This document shows positions 1-7,345 of a stretch of 64,000 nucleotides of DNA, piece by piece. Under the pieces are notes generated by a model. It ran no database searches and was not told the DNA's origin. It saw only the letters and a list, made by a program, of their open reading frames with translations. Both the position numbers and the translations under genes were made by a program. The stretch lies in the NCBI RefSeq assembly GCF_000482705.1, contig NZ_AXWO01000003.1, positions 124,001 through 188,000 on the forward strand, in the 5' to 3' direction. Source of the stretch: Glycomyces arizonensis DSM 44726. Its GTDB lineage: Bacteria > Actinomycetota > Actinomycetes > Mycobacteriales > Micromonosporaceae. Within the stretch, counting starts at the first letter, position 1, and the number at the start of each line of letters is the position of its first letter.

Positions 1-202
1 CGCAGTTGTAGATGACATCGGCCCCGGCGGTGGCGGCGGTGAGCGCCGCGGCGTCGCGGGCGTCGACCTTGGCGTGTTCGATGCCTGGGGCGTCGGTGCC
101 GCCGGAGCGGCTGAGCACCCGGACGCGCTCGCCCCGGTCGGCGAGGATGCGGGCGACGGTGGAGCCGATCTGGCCTTTGCCGAGGATCACGTGGTCGGTC
201 AT
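1..202 (-). CDS. NAD-dependent epimerase/dehydratase-like protein, partial (C-terminus off the window)
   Basis: Only the first 67 residues are inside the window; the gene continues past base 1. The N-terminus reads MTDHVILGKGQIGSTVARIL, a beta-strand followed by a Gly-rich GxGxxG dinucleotide-binding loop. It is then rich in Arg, Asp and Ala as in atypical SDR/NmrA-like epimerases, and ends in ADVIYNC. Start ATG at 202-200 is preceded by GAAGGGA. It has its own promoter flanked by two palindromes (224-290), so it is probably controlled by a repressor and is not simply co-transcribed with proC upstream. Substrate cannot be told from this fragment. Confidence 0.7.
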   Translation of the reverse strand, partial: MTDHVILGKGQIGSTVARILADRGERVRVLSRSGGTDAPGIEHAKVDARDAAALTAATAGADVIYNC

Positions 203-223
203 GGGGGTTCCCTTCTCGCGATT

Positions 224-290
224 GAGAGCGGTGCTCTCGTCATGAATCAACGATCGCACGCTGAAGCGAAACTGTCAAGAGCACTGCTCT
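224..290 (-). promoter_or_regulatory. Promoter with two flanking palindromic operators for the epimerase gene
   Basis: On the minus strand there is TTGACA (273-278) and, 17 bp downstream, GATCGT (250-255). A palindrome AGAGC-ACT-GCTCT (278-290) abuts the -35. A second, GAGAGC-GGT-GCTCTC (224-238), lies between the transcription start and the ATG. The two arms match each other, so one dimeric repressor, probably TetR-like from the operator shape, could bind both. The regulator gene is not in the window. Confidence 0.6.
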
Positions 291-344
291 CTTTTTTGTG
301 CAGTGATCTACGACGCTTCGGCGAGAAGGGAACCCCGAAGCCGC

Positions 345-1151
345 TCAGGCGTACTCGTCGGCGATCTCCCGCGCCCGGTCGCGGGCCGCCTCGACCGCGT
401 CGGTCACCGCCGAGCGCACCCGGTGGTTGTCCAGCTGGCGCACCGCGCTGATCGTCGTCCCCGCCGGGGACTCCACCGCCTCGCGCAGCTCGGCGGGGGA
501 GGCGTCGGCCTCGCTGACCATCCGCGCCGCCCCGAGCGCCGTCTGCGCCACCAGCTCGCACGCCACCGCCCGCGGCAGCCCCATGAGGACGCTCGCCTCG
601 GTCATCGCCTCGGCCAGGTAGTAGAAGTAGGCCGGGCCCGAACCCGAGATCGCGGTGACCGCGTCCTGGTGCTTCTCCTCGACGATGAGCGTGCGGCCCA
701 GCGGCGTGAACAGCTCCTCGACCGAGGCCAGGCACGCCGCGTCGGCGTGGGTGCCCGCCGAGAGCACCGTCATCGCCTCGTCGACCAGCGCCGGGGTGTT
801 CGGCATCGCCCGCACCACCGGCGTCGAATCGGGCAGGCGCTTCTCGAAGAACGCCGTCGGCAGCCCCGCGCAGATGCTCACCACGGGCACGCCCGCGACG
901 AAGACGCCGTGCAGCTCCTCCAACAGCGCCGCCGCGTCCTGCGGCTTGACCGCCACCACGACCACGTCGGCGCGCCGCACCGCCTCGGCGTTCGGCTCCA
1001 CGGCCACGCCGTAGGCCTCGCGCAGCTCCGCGGCGCGCTCGGCGCTGCGCGCCGTCGCCACCACCGAGCCGTGCTCCCAGCCCGCGCGCAGCAGGCCCGA
1101 CAGGATCGCCTGCCCCATCTTCCCGGCTCCCAGTACCGCCACCGTCCGCAT
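345..1151 (-). CDS. proC: Pyrroline-5-carboxylate reductase
   Basis: 268 residues, the normal length for ProC, which reduces 1-pyrroline-5-carboxylate to proline with NAD(P)H in the cytoplasm. The N-terminus MRTVAVLGAGKMGQAILSGL carries the GxGxMG dinucleotide-binding loop. The C-terminal part holds the ISGSGPAYFYYLAEAM and SPAGTTISAVRQL signatures of the dimerisation and substrate domain. The reading frame is open 128 codons further upstream, but that extension is low-complexity, and the GAGAGGAG at about 1155-1162 places the start at 1151. An inverted repeat AATCGG/CCGATT (1167-1186) lies just upstream. Downstream on the same strand comes the separately promoted epimerase gene. Confidence 0.95.
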   Translation of the reverse strand: MRTVAVLGAGKMGQAILSGLLRAGWEHGSVVATARSAERAAELREAYGVAVEPNAEAVRRADVVVVAVKPQDAAALLEELHGVFVAGVPVVSICAGLPTAFFEKRLPDSTPVVRAMPNTPALVDEAMTVLSAGTHADAACLASVEELFTPLGRTLIVEEKHQDAVTAISGSGPAYFYYLAEAMTEASVLMGLPRAVACELVAQTALGAARMVSEADASPAELREAVESPAGTTISAVRQLDNHRVRSAVTDAVEAARDRAREIADEYA

Positions 1152-1166
1152 GGCCGCTCCTCTCGA

Positions 1167-1186
1167 AATCGGTTGCCCCACCGATT
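1167..1186. promoter_or_regulatory. Inverted repeat upstream of proC
   Basis: AATCGG and CCGATT separated by 8 bases, 16 bp before the proC start. It could be an operator. There is no recognised protein for it, and the arms are short enough to occur by chance. Confidence 0.25.
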
Positions 1187-1277
1187 GTGCCCCCTCCGGC
1201 GTCCCCGCACACCGCCCGAAGGCCCCCGTACCGGCACATGGACCATGCGCGGGGGCCGATCCCGATATGGTCGTGAC

Positions 1278-1505
1278 GTGAGCGCTTCCGAAGAATCCAA
1301 GTCGGGCAACGCCCAGCGGCCGGCGGACTCCGGCCCCGACGACTACGCCGCCAACTTCGTACTCCTGCTGGCCTTCGCCGCGGTCGTCATCTCCCTCTTC
1401 GTCTTCCACGCCGGCATCGCGCTCGCCGCCATCTGCCTCAGCGTCATCGGCGTCGGCCTCAAGATCGCCGGAGCGGTCCGCCACGCCGCCGGGCGCCGCC
1501 TCTGA
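1278..1505 (+). CDS. Small membrane protein of unknown function
   Basis: 75 residues. A hydrophilic N-terminus (about 25 residues, rich in Ser, Glu and Asp) is followed by two closely spaced hydrophobic segments, FVLLLAFAAVVISLFVF and IALAAICLSVIGVGLKIA, and a short Arg-rich tail, so both ends probably face the cytoplasm. The GTG start at 1278 is preceded by TATGGT (1266-1271) with six bases between them and no Shine-Dalgarno sequence, which suggests a leaderless transcript. It is divergent from proC. Similar short two-helix proteins are common beside housekeeping genes in actinobacteria; no function can be assigned. Confidence 0.6.
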   Translation: MSASEESKSGNAQRPADSGPDDYAANFVLLLAFAAVVISLFVFHAGIALAAICLSVIGVGLKIAGAVRHAAGRRL

Positions 1506-1606
1506 GAGGACTGCTGCGGTTGGCGGTTCGGCCACTTTTCTGACACTATTTCGTCACCTGCCCGTGGCCCGCCGCCCGGACGGGCGTCAACGGTCAGGAG
1601 GCCCCC

Positions 1607-3142
1607 GTGTCCGCAGGCGTCGAAGCGCTCGAACCGCGCCGGTTCTTCGCCGACCTCTCCTCCGGCCACCTCCTGCACGACTCCCAGATCCGGCCCGCCT
1701 ACGCGCTCGCGGCCCCCACCCCGCTCGAAGTGTGGCGGCGCAACCTCGACATCGTCGCGGCGGTCCTGGGCGCCGTCGGCGTCGACTGCTTCGCCGTGCC
1801 CGGCCGCAGCCTCACCCGCCCCGTCGTCGGCGTCGACGCGCTCGACCGCCACCGCGTATGCGCCGCCCTGGCGATGCTCTGCGACACCACCGGCGGCCGC
1901 CTCTCGGTCCCCGAGCCGTCCGCATCGCACGACATCGGCGACGTCCCGGTGGTGCGCGCCGACTGGCTGTGGACCGAGCCCACCCGCAGCCTCGTCTTCG
2001 GCGCCGAGTACGGCTGCGACGTCGAGTTCTGGACCGAGACGGCCGACGGCTGCCTGCTCGCGCCGCGCCACAACCGCGTCAGCCCGATCGTCCGGCAGGG
2101 CGGCGCGCCCGTGACCGCCCCGGCCGGGCTGTTCACCGCGCTCGCCGCGGGTCCGCGCGATGACGTGCCCGGCGTCGTCACCCGCCCCGAGTTCGCCGTG
2201 CCCGGCCCGGACCACGTGGACTTCCCGATCGACGTCGTCTACACCTGGGTCGACGGCGCCGACCGCGCCTGGCGCCGCCGCCGGGAGGCCGCTCGCCCGC
2301 CCTACCACCCCGACTCGGCCAGCGAGGCCCGCTTCGCCGACCGCGAGGAGCTGCGCTACTCGCTGCGCTCGCTGCACCTGAACGCCCCGTGGGTGCGCCG
2401 CGTTCACCTCGTGACCGACGCGCAGCGGCCCCGCTGGCTCGACACCGAGGTCCCCGGCCTCACCGTCGTCGACCACACCGAGCTGTTCGACGACCCCGGA
2501 CGCCTGCCGACGTTCAACTCCCACGCCATCGAGACGCAGCTGCACCGCATCGAAGGGCTCTCGGAGCACTTCCTGTACCTCAACGACGACATGTTCGTCG
2601 GCCGCCCGCTCGGGCCGCGGACGTTCTTCGAGCCGGGCGGGATCGGCCGCTTCTTCCCGGCCGAGGCGTTCGTGGGGCCCGGCCCGGCGAGCGCGGCCGA
2701 CGCGCCGCCGAACGCGGCCTTCAAGAACGACCGGGCCCTGGTGGAGCGGGCGTTCGGGCGGACGGTCTCGCAGATGATGAAGCACGCGCCGTACCCGATG
2801 CTGCGCAGCGTGCTCGCCGAGGTGGAGAAGGAGTTCGGCCCGGCCCACGCCGCGACGGCGGGCAGCGCCTTCCGCGACGTCGACGACGTGTCGGTGGTGA
2901 CCCTGCACCACTACTACGCGCTCCTGACCGGCCGCGCGGTGGCGGGCGACGTCCACGACGCCTACCTCGAACTGGGATGGCCGGACCTCGCCGAGCGCCT
3001 GGCGGTGCTGCTGGAGCGCAGGGACCGCGACACGTTCTGCGTCAACGACGACGGCGCCACCGACCCGGCCGACGAGCGGCAGGCGGCGCTGCGGGCGTTC
3101 CTCGATGCCTACTTCCCGGTGCCCTCGCCGTACGAGCGCTGA
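1607..3142 (+). CDS. Stealth-family sugar-phosphate transferase (capsule/exopolysaccharide type)
   Basis: 511 residues. The Stealth conserved regions are visible in order. CR1 is FPIDVVYTWVDGADRAW (about residue 205). CR2 has REELRYSLRSLHLNAPWV, then HLVTDAQRPRWL. Next comes HFLYLNDDMFVGRPLGP with the conserved NDD. The C-terminal part has TLHHYYALLTG and DVHDAYLELGW. The family transfers hexose-1-phosphate from nucleotide sugars to build phosphodiester-linked polysaccharides, as in CpsY-like proteins. About 200 N-terminal residues precede CR1 and are not recognised. The GTG start is supported by CAGGAGG at 1595-1601. It stands alone, with no other glycan genes adjacent, so the polymer it makes is unknown. 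Confidence 0.85.
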   Translation: MSAGVEALEPRRFFADLSSGHLLHDSQIRPAYALAAPTPLEVWRRNLDIVAAVLGAVGVDCFAVPGRSLTRPVVGVDALDRHRVCAALAMLCDTTGGRLSVPEPSASHDIGDVPVVRADWLWTEPTRSLVFGAEYGCDVEFWTETADGCLLAPRHNRVSPIVRQGGAPVTAPAGLFTALAAGPRDDVPGVVTRPEFAVPGPDHVDFPIDVVYTWVDGADRAWRRRREAARPPYHPDSASEARFADREELRYSLRSLHLNAPWVRRVHLVTDAQRPRWLDTEVPGLTVVDHTELFDDPGRLPTFNSHAIETQLHRIEGLSEHFLYLNDDMFVGRPLGPRTFFEPGGIGRFFPAEAFVGPGPASAADAPPNAAFKNDRALVERAFGRTVSQMMKHAPYPMLRSVLAEVEKEFGPAHAATAGSAFRDVDDVSVVTLHHYYALLTGRAVAGDVHDAYLELGWPDLAERLAVLLERRDRDTFCVNDDGATDPADERQAALRAFLDAYFPVPSPYER

Positions 3143-3250
3143 GTGCGCCCGTGCGAATCCTCCGCCGTGAGGTGTGGCCCCGCCCGTGCCGGGGCACTCC
3201 CGGGCCCGGAGGGAACGCGCTGCGCGCGTCCGCGACGCCGAGGGGGAACC

Positions 3251-3637
3251 GTGCTGCAAATCGTCGAACTCAACGACCAGGTCATCAACGAGGTCTCCTG
3301 GAAGACCCCGATCGAGCTGCACACCGGCGGCGGCTGGACGCTCGACATCGAATCCGAAGTGGCGGTGACCGACACCGGCGGCGATCGCTTCACCTTCGCG
3401 GGCGACGACAAGGCCGCCCCGAGCTCGCTCCAGCCCGAGCTGTCGGGCCGCATCATCGAGGAGGCCGTGGTCGGGGCGCCGACCGGCCTGCGCATCGACT
3501 TCGGCGGCGGGGTGCAGCTCACCGCGCCCGCGGCCCCCGACTTCGAGGCGTGGCACCTGACCGGCCCCGAAGGCCAGCGGATCGTCTGCCTGCCCGGCGG
3601 CGAGGTCTCGGTGCAGGGCGGCAGCCGCCCCGTTTGA
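3251..3637 (+). CDS. Small all-beta protein, possibly DUF6188-like
   Basis: 128 residues. It starts at GTG 3251 behind AGGGGGAACC; an earlier in-frame ATG at 3143 would add an Arg/Pro-rich stretch unlike the rest. The sequence VLQIVELNDQVINEVSW then GGGWTLDIE, DFEAWHLTGPEG and CLPGGEVSVQG alternates polar and hydrophobic residues as in a beta-sandwich, and resembles DUF6188 proteins of actinobacteria. No catalytic motif is visible and the function is unknown. Its TGA stop lies inside the first unit of a 21-bp tandem repeat, so the repeat array has invaded or grown from its 3' end. Confidence 0.65.
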   Translation: MLQIVELNDQVINEVSWKTPIELHTGGGWTLDIESEVAVTDTGGDRFTFAGDDKAAPSSLQPELSGRIIEEAVVGAPTGLRIDFGGGVQLTAPAAPDFEAWHLTGPEGQRIVCLPGGEVSVQGGSRPV

Positions 3638-3759
3638 AGCACGAAGACGGTGCCTTGAAGTGCAAAGACGGTGCCTTGAAGTGCAAAGACGGCGCCTTGA
3701 AGTGCAAAGACGGCGCCTCGAAATGCAAAGACAGCGCTTCCAAATGCAGAGACGGCGCC
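3634..3759. repeat. 21-bp tandem repeat, six units
   Basis: Units start at 3634, 3655, 3676, 3697, 3718 and 3739. The core is TTGAAGTGCAAAGACGGTGC plus a final C. Units 2-4 are identical apart from one T/C; units 1, 5 and 6 diverge by several bases. Because 21 is a multiple of three, every frame encodes a heptad repeat, for example LKCKDGA on the plus strand. The array is A-richer than its surroundings, begins at the stop codon of the gene at 3251 and runs into the terminator hairpin at 3754. Confidence 0.9.
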
Positions 3760-3783
3760 GGGCTCCCTGTCCCGCCCGGCGCC
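3754..3783. terminator. Hairpin terminator between convergent genes
   Basis: A perfect 9-bp stem, GGCGCCGGG (3754-3762) with CCCGGCGCC (3775-3783), 12-nt loop. It lies between the gene ending at 3637 and the M3 peptidase ending at 3797, so it can serve both strands. There is no T tract, as is usual in high-GC actinobacteria. Confidence 0.6.
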
Positions 3784-3796
3784 GACGATCAGCGCC

Positions 3797-5842
3797 TCAC
3801 TTCAGGCCGCGGCGCTCCAGCAGCGGCTCGATCTCGGCGTCGCGGCCCCGGAAGCGCCGGTAGGACTCCATCGGGTCGATCGACCCGCCCTTGCTCAGCA
3901 GGAACTCGCGGAAGTGGTCGCCGTTCTCCCGCGTCAGCCCGCCGTGCTCCTTGAACCACTCCACCGTGTCGGCGTCGAGGATCTCCGACCAGATGTAGGA
4001 GTAGTAGCCGGCCGAGTAGCCGCCCGCGAAGATGTGCGCGAAGTAGCCCGAGCGGTAGCGCGGGGCGATCTGCTCCATCGCGATCCCGGCGTCCTGGAGG
4101 GCCCGGCGCTCGAAGGCCTCCACCGCGGCCGCGGCGTCGTCGCCCGCCTCCGGCACGTCCTCGGGCGCGAGCCGGTGCCACGCCTGGTCGAGGATCGCCG
4201 CCGCCAGGTACTCGGTCGAGGAGAAGCCCTCGCCGAAGGAGCCCGACGCCTCCCACTGCTCCAGCAGCTCCGCCGGGGCGGCCTCGCCGGTGACGTGGTG
4301 GCGCGCGTACTCCGCAACGACCTCCGGCCACAGGATCCACATCTCGTTGACCTGCGAGGGGTACTCCACGAAGTCGCGCGGCGTCGAGGTCATCGACGTC
4401 TTCGGGTAGCGGCAGGCCGAGAACAGCCCGTGGAGGGCGTGCCCGAACTCGTGGAACATCGTCCGCACATTGTCGACGGTGACCAGCGCGGGCTCGCCCG
4501 CGGGCGGCTTGACGATGTTGAGGTTGTTGACCACCACCGGCCGGTCGCCGGTCAGCTCCGACTGGACGACGATCGGGTTCATCCACGCGCCGCCCTTCTT
4601 GGAGTCGCGCGTGAAGAAATCGGCCAGGAACAGCCCCAGCGCCGTCCCGTCCGCGTCGAAGACCTCGAAGACCCGCACGTCCGGGTGGTAGCCGACGAGG
4701 TCGTCCCGCTCGGTGAACGTCAGGCCGAACTCGCGGCCGGCGGCGGCGAACACGCCGTCGAACAGGACCCGGTCGAGTTCCAGGTACGGCCGCAGCGCGT
4801 CGGCGTCGAAGCCGTACTTGGCCCGCCGGACCTTCGCGGCGTAGTAGGACCAGTCCCAGGCTTCGAGCGGGAAGCCGCCGTCCTCGGCGTCGACGAGCTC
4901 TTGGAGTTCGGCGGCCTCGGCGCGGGCGTTGCGCACCGACGCGGCCGCGAGCCCGGCGAGGCGCTCGGCGATGATCCCGGCGTCGCCCGCGGTCTGGTCG
5001 GCGGCGATGTAGTCGGCGTGGTGCTCGAAGCCGAGCATCCGGGCCTTCTCGGCGCGCAGCCGCACCATCGCCAGCAGCGTGGCGGCGTTCTCCGCGCCGC
5101 GGGAGGTCGACGCCTTCCACAGCCGCTCGCGCAGGCCGCGGTCGCTCAGCTGCTCGAGCTGCGGGTGGTTGCTGAACAGGCTCTGGGTGAGCAGGTAGCC
5201 CTCCAGACCGCGGTCGGAAGCGGCCGCGGCGGCGGCCTTGACGGCCGCCTCGCCCAGCCCGTCGAGCTCGGAGGAGTCGGTGACGTGGACGGCCGCGTCG
5301 TTGATGTCGGCCAGGACCTGCTGGTTGTACTTCGCCGACAGCTCGGCCAGTTCGGCGTTGATCCGGGACAGGCGCGCCTTGCCCTCCTCGTCGAGCGCGG
5401 CGCCGCCGCGGACGAACTCGGAGTGGTAGCGCTCGAGGAGGCGGTCGTCCTGCTCGTCGAGGCCGAGCTCCTCGCGGCGGCGCCACAGGGCGTCGACGCG
5501 GGCGAACAGCGCGGCGTCGAGGAGGATCCTGTCGCGGTGCTCGGCGAGCCTGGGCCCGATCTCGGTCTCGACGGCCTGGTGGTCCGCGTCGGTGTCGGAG
5601 GTGTTCTTGTTGTAGAACGCCATGCTGACGCGGGCGAGGACGCCCGTCCCGGCCCGCTCCAGGGCCACGACGGTGTTCGCGAAGGTCGGCTCCTCGTCCT
5701 GGGCGGTGATGGCCGCGACGGCGGCGAGCTCCTCGGCCATGCCCGCCTCGAAGGCCGGCAGGTAGTGCTCGACGGCGACGTCCTCGAACCGGGGGAGATG
5801 GTAGGGCAGATCGGAGACGGTCAGAAACGGGTTGTCGGTCAC
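3797..5842 (-). CDS. dcp: M3-family metallopeptidase, peptidyl-dipeptidase Dcp type
   Basis: 681 residues, matching the Dcp/oligopeptidase A family, which releases dipeptides or short peptides in the cytoplasm. The zinc motif is FHEFGHALHGLFSACRYP at about residue 462 (HExxH); the third ligand Glu lies in the following helical region. TSMTSTPRDFVEYPSQ and FSSTEYLAAAILDQAWHRL near the active site are typical M3 sequence. There is no signal peptide. Start GTG 5842 follows GAGAGGGA. It is divergent from the metallophosphoesterase (200-bp gap). Dcp is preferred over thimet-type oligopeptidase from overall sequence, but exact cleavage mode is inferred. Confidence 0.9.
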   Translation of the reverse strand: MTDNPFLTVSDLPYHLPRFEDVAVEHYLPAFEAGMAEELAAVAAITAQDEEPTFANTVVALERAGTGVLARVSMAFYNKNTSDTDADHQAVETEIGPRLAEHRDRILLDAALFARVDALWRRREELGLDEQDDRLLERYHSEFVRGGAALDEEGKARLSRINAELAELSAKYNQQVLADINDAAVHVTDSSELDGLGEAAVKAAAAAASDRGLEGYLLTQSLFSNHPQLEQLSDRGLRERLWKASTSRGAENAATLLAMVRLRAEKARMLGFEHHADYIAADQTAGDAGIIAERLAGLAAASVRNARAEAAELQELVDAEDGGFPLEAWDWSYYAAKVRRAKYGFDADALRPYLELDRVLFDGVFAAAGREFGLTFTERDDLVGYHPDVRVFEVFDADGTALGLFLADFFTRDSKKGGAWMNPIVVQSELTGDRPVVVNNLNIVKPPAGEPALVTVDNVRTMFHEFGHALHGLFSACRYPKTSMTSTPRDFVEYPSQVNEMWILWPEVVAEYARHHVTGEAAPAELLEQWEASGSFGEGFSSTEYLAAAILDQAWHRLAPEDVPEAGDDAAAAVEAFERRALQDAGIAMEQIAPRYRSGYFAHIFAGGYSAGYYSYIWSEILDADTVEWFKEHGGLTRENGDHFREFLLSKGGSIDPMESYRRFRGRDAEIEPLLERRGLK

Positions 5843-6042
5843 GGAGGTTCCCTCTCGACGAAGCTTGCGGGTAGGCCCATTGTCGTCCGGGCCCGCGGCC
5901 GCGCGTCGCGAATCCCGGCGCCGGTGCCCGGCGGTGGCCGAATCCTATTCCGGCTACCTGCCGACCGGCAAGTTCATTGGCGGCGGCCGGCAGCGCCCGA
6001 CAACCTCACCCGCTGCGGCCGTGCCGCATTACTATCGAGGCC

Positions 6043-6963
6043 ATGTCTGATTCGAGTCCGCTGTTCGTGGCCAGTGACGTCCACGGCCATTACGATGCGC
6101 TCGTCAGGGCGCTGCGCGACCGCGGACTGGTCGGCGAGGACGCCGAGTGGACCGGCGGCGACGCGCGGCTGTGGATCCTCGGCGACCTGTTCGACCGCGG
6201 CGCGGACGGCGTGGCGGTGGTGCGGCTGCTGCGCGGTCTCGCCGAGGCCGCCGCCGCCGAGGGCGGGAGCGTCGACACCCTCATCGGCAACCACGAGATC
6301 CTCGTGCTGGGCTCCAAGCGCTTCGGGGACCGCGGCTTCACCGACGTCGACGGCCTGGAGCGGCAGTTCCTGCACTGGTGGGTCCTCAACGGCGGCTTCG
6401 AGGAGGACCTGGAGAAGCTGACCGAGGACGAGGTCGAGTGGCTGCGCACCAGGCGCGTGATCCACCTGGCCGACCGGTCGCTGCTGATGCACTCCGACAC
6501 CGAGGCCTACCTCGGTTACGGGCGCAGCGAGGAGACCGTGAACGCGGCGGCGCGCGAGGTGCTCGCCTCGGACGACCCCGAGGAGTGGTGGCAGCTGTTC
6601 CGGGAGCTGACGCGCCGCCACGAGTTCATGGGCGCCGACGGTCCGGCGCGGGTGCGCGCGATGCTGCGCTCGTTCGGCGGCGAGGAGCTCGTCCACGGCC
6701 ACTCGACGATTCCGGACACCACCGGCGTGGACCCGAGCGAGGTGACCGAGCCGCGGCGCTACTGCGACGGCATGGTGCTCAATGTGGATGGCGGCGTGTA
6801 CCAGGGCGGCCGTTCGCTGGTGGTGCGGCTGGGCTTAACCGCCGCCCCCGCAACGGCGCCGCGGTTGCGGCGAAACTCCTTTGTGTCAGGTATCCGACAC
6901 AATGCCCTGACCACGCGAATCGGCATTCCGCATGTCCGCGCCTCCCGCGAACGAGGGTCGTAA
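6043..6963 (+). CDS. Calcineurin-like metallophosphoesterase
   Basis: 306 residues. Family motifs in order: FVASDVHGHYDAL (DxH), WILGDLFDRGADG (GDxxDRG), LIGNHEILVLG (GNHE), then LVHGHSTIPD (GH-x-H) near the C-terminus. Together these build the di-metal site of PPP-like phosphatases and phosphodiesterases; substrate unknown. The ATG is preceded by TACTAT (6030-6035) with a 7-bp gap and no ribosome-binding site, so it is probably leaderless. The family core seems to end near GGRSLVVRLG. The last 35 or so residues are compositionally odd and contain a hairpin (6848-6870), perhaps a read-through tail created by a small frameshift. Confidence 0.85.
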   Translation: MSDSSPLFVASDVHGHYDALVRALRDRGLVGEDAEWTGGDARLWILGDLFDRGADGVAVVRLLRGLAEAAAAEGGSVDTLIGNHEILVLGSKRFGDRGFTDVDGLERQFLHWWVLNGGFEEDLEKLTEDEVEWLRTRRVIHLADRSLLMHSDTEAYLGYGRSEETVNAAAREVLASDDPEEWWQLFRELTRRHEFMGADGPARVRAMLRSFGGEELVHGHSTIPDTTGVDPSEVTEPRRYCDGMVLNVDGGVYQGGRSLVVRLGLTAAPATAPRLRRNSFVSGIRHNALTTRIGIPHVRASRERGS

Positions 6964-7171
6964 AACCGTCATATCGATACGTAACGCTCATATCCGAGCG
7001 ACGGCGGAACGATACTGTAGGGAAACCCCGGCGGAGTGTCACAAAGCCCGCTCACGGCCGTTGTGCCGCGGGCGAAAAGCCTGTAGACACATAGTTGGTC
7101 GGAATCGGCCGAAAGCGGTGCGTGTGGGCGCGGCTCAAGGCTTATGACCGCTTCGACCGGAGCGGCCCCGA

Positions 7172-7206
7172 CGGACGGCGGTCGCGGAGGCGACCGCCGC
7201 CGTCCG
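7172..7206 (+). terminator. Long hairpin, terminator or attenuator
   Basis: Inner 9-bp perfect stem GGCGGTCGC (7177-7185) with GCGACCGCC (7190-7198) closed by GGAG. The outer arms CGGAC/GTCCG extend it after a 3-nt bulge. It may end the metallophosphoesterase transcript, or lie in the leader of the downstream regulator. Confidence 0.5.
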
Positions 7207-7212
7207 CGCCGC

Positions 7213-7293
7213 GAGACCGACTGCACGACACCGACTGCACGCCAACTGCACAGCACCAACTACGCAATGCCAACTACACAGTGCCGATCACAC
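7213..7293 (+). repeat. 14-bp degenerate direct repeats upstream of the XRE regulator
   Basis: Six phased units: gagaccgactgcac (7213), gacaccgactgcac (7227), a shorter gccaactgcac (7241), agcaccaactacgc (7252), aatgccaactacac (7266) and agtgccgatcacac (7280). The shared core is CC(A/G)ACT(G/A)CAC. The array ends about 50 bp before the start codon of the regulator, so it could be a set of binding sites for that protein. Confidence 0.6.
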
Positions 7294-7345
7294 AACGAGA
7301 AACCCGATGAATTGCGTTTAACTCCTATAAGGACGGTGGGGTCTG

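Larger units (their letters stand above)
6964..7345. other. Intergenic region upstream of the XRE/TPR regulator
   Basis: 382 bp with no credible gene. It is less GC-rich than its neighbours in its first 100 bp. It holds a long hairpin (7172-7206), a six-unit 14-bp direct repeat (7213-7293) and then the regulator's ribosome-binding region. An inverted repeat TGTGTC/GACACA (6882-6901) lies just before it, inside the upstream gene's tail. A candidate -10, GATACT at about 7013, has no convincing -35. Confidence 0.5.

Noticed and set aside
1152-1535. N-terminal extension of ProC
   Set aside because: The frame is open, but the residues are acidic low complexity and the ProC family starts at MRTVAVLGAG.
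3634-3759. CRISPR array
   Set aside because: The units are contiguous 21-mers with no spacers between them, and there are no cas genes.
2389-3954. Plus-strand open frame ending in KCKDGAL repeats
   Set aside because: It overlaps the Stealth gene in another frame and only the tandem repeat gives it apparent structure; no start signal and no homology are seen.
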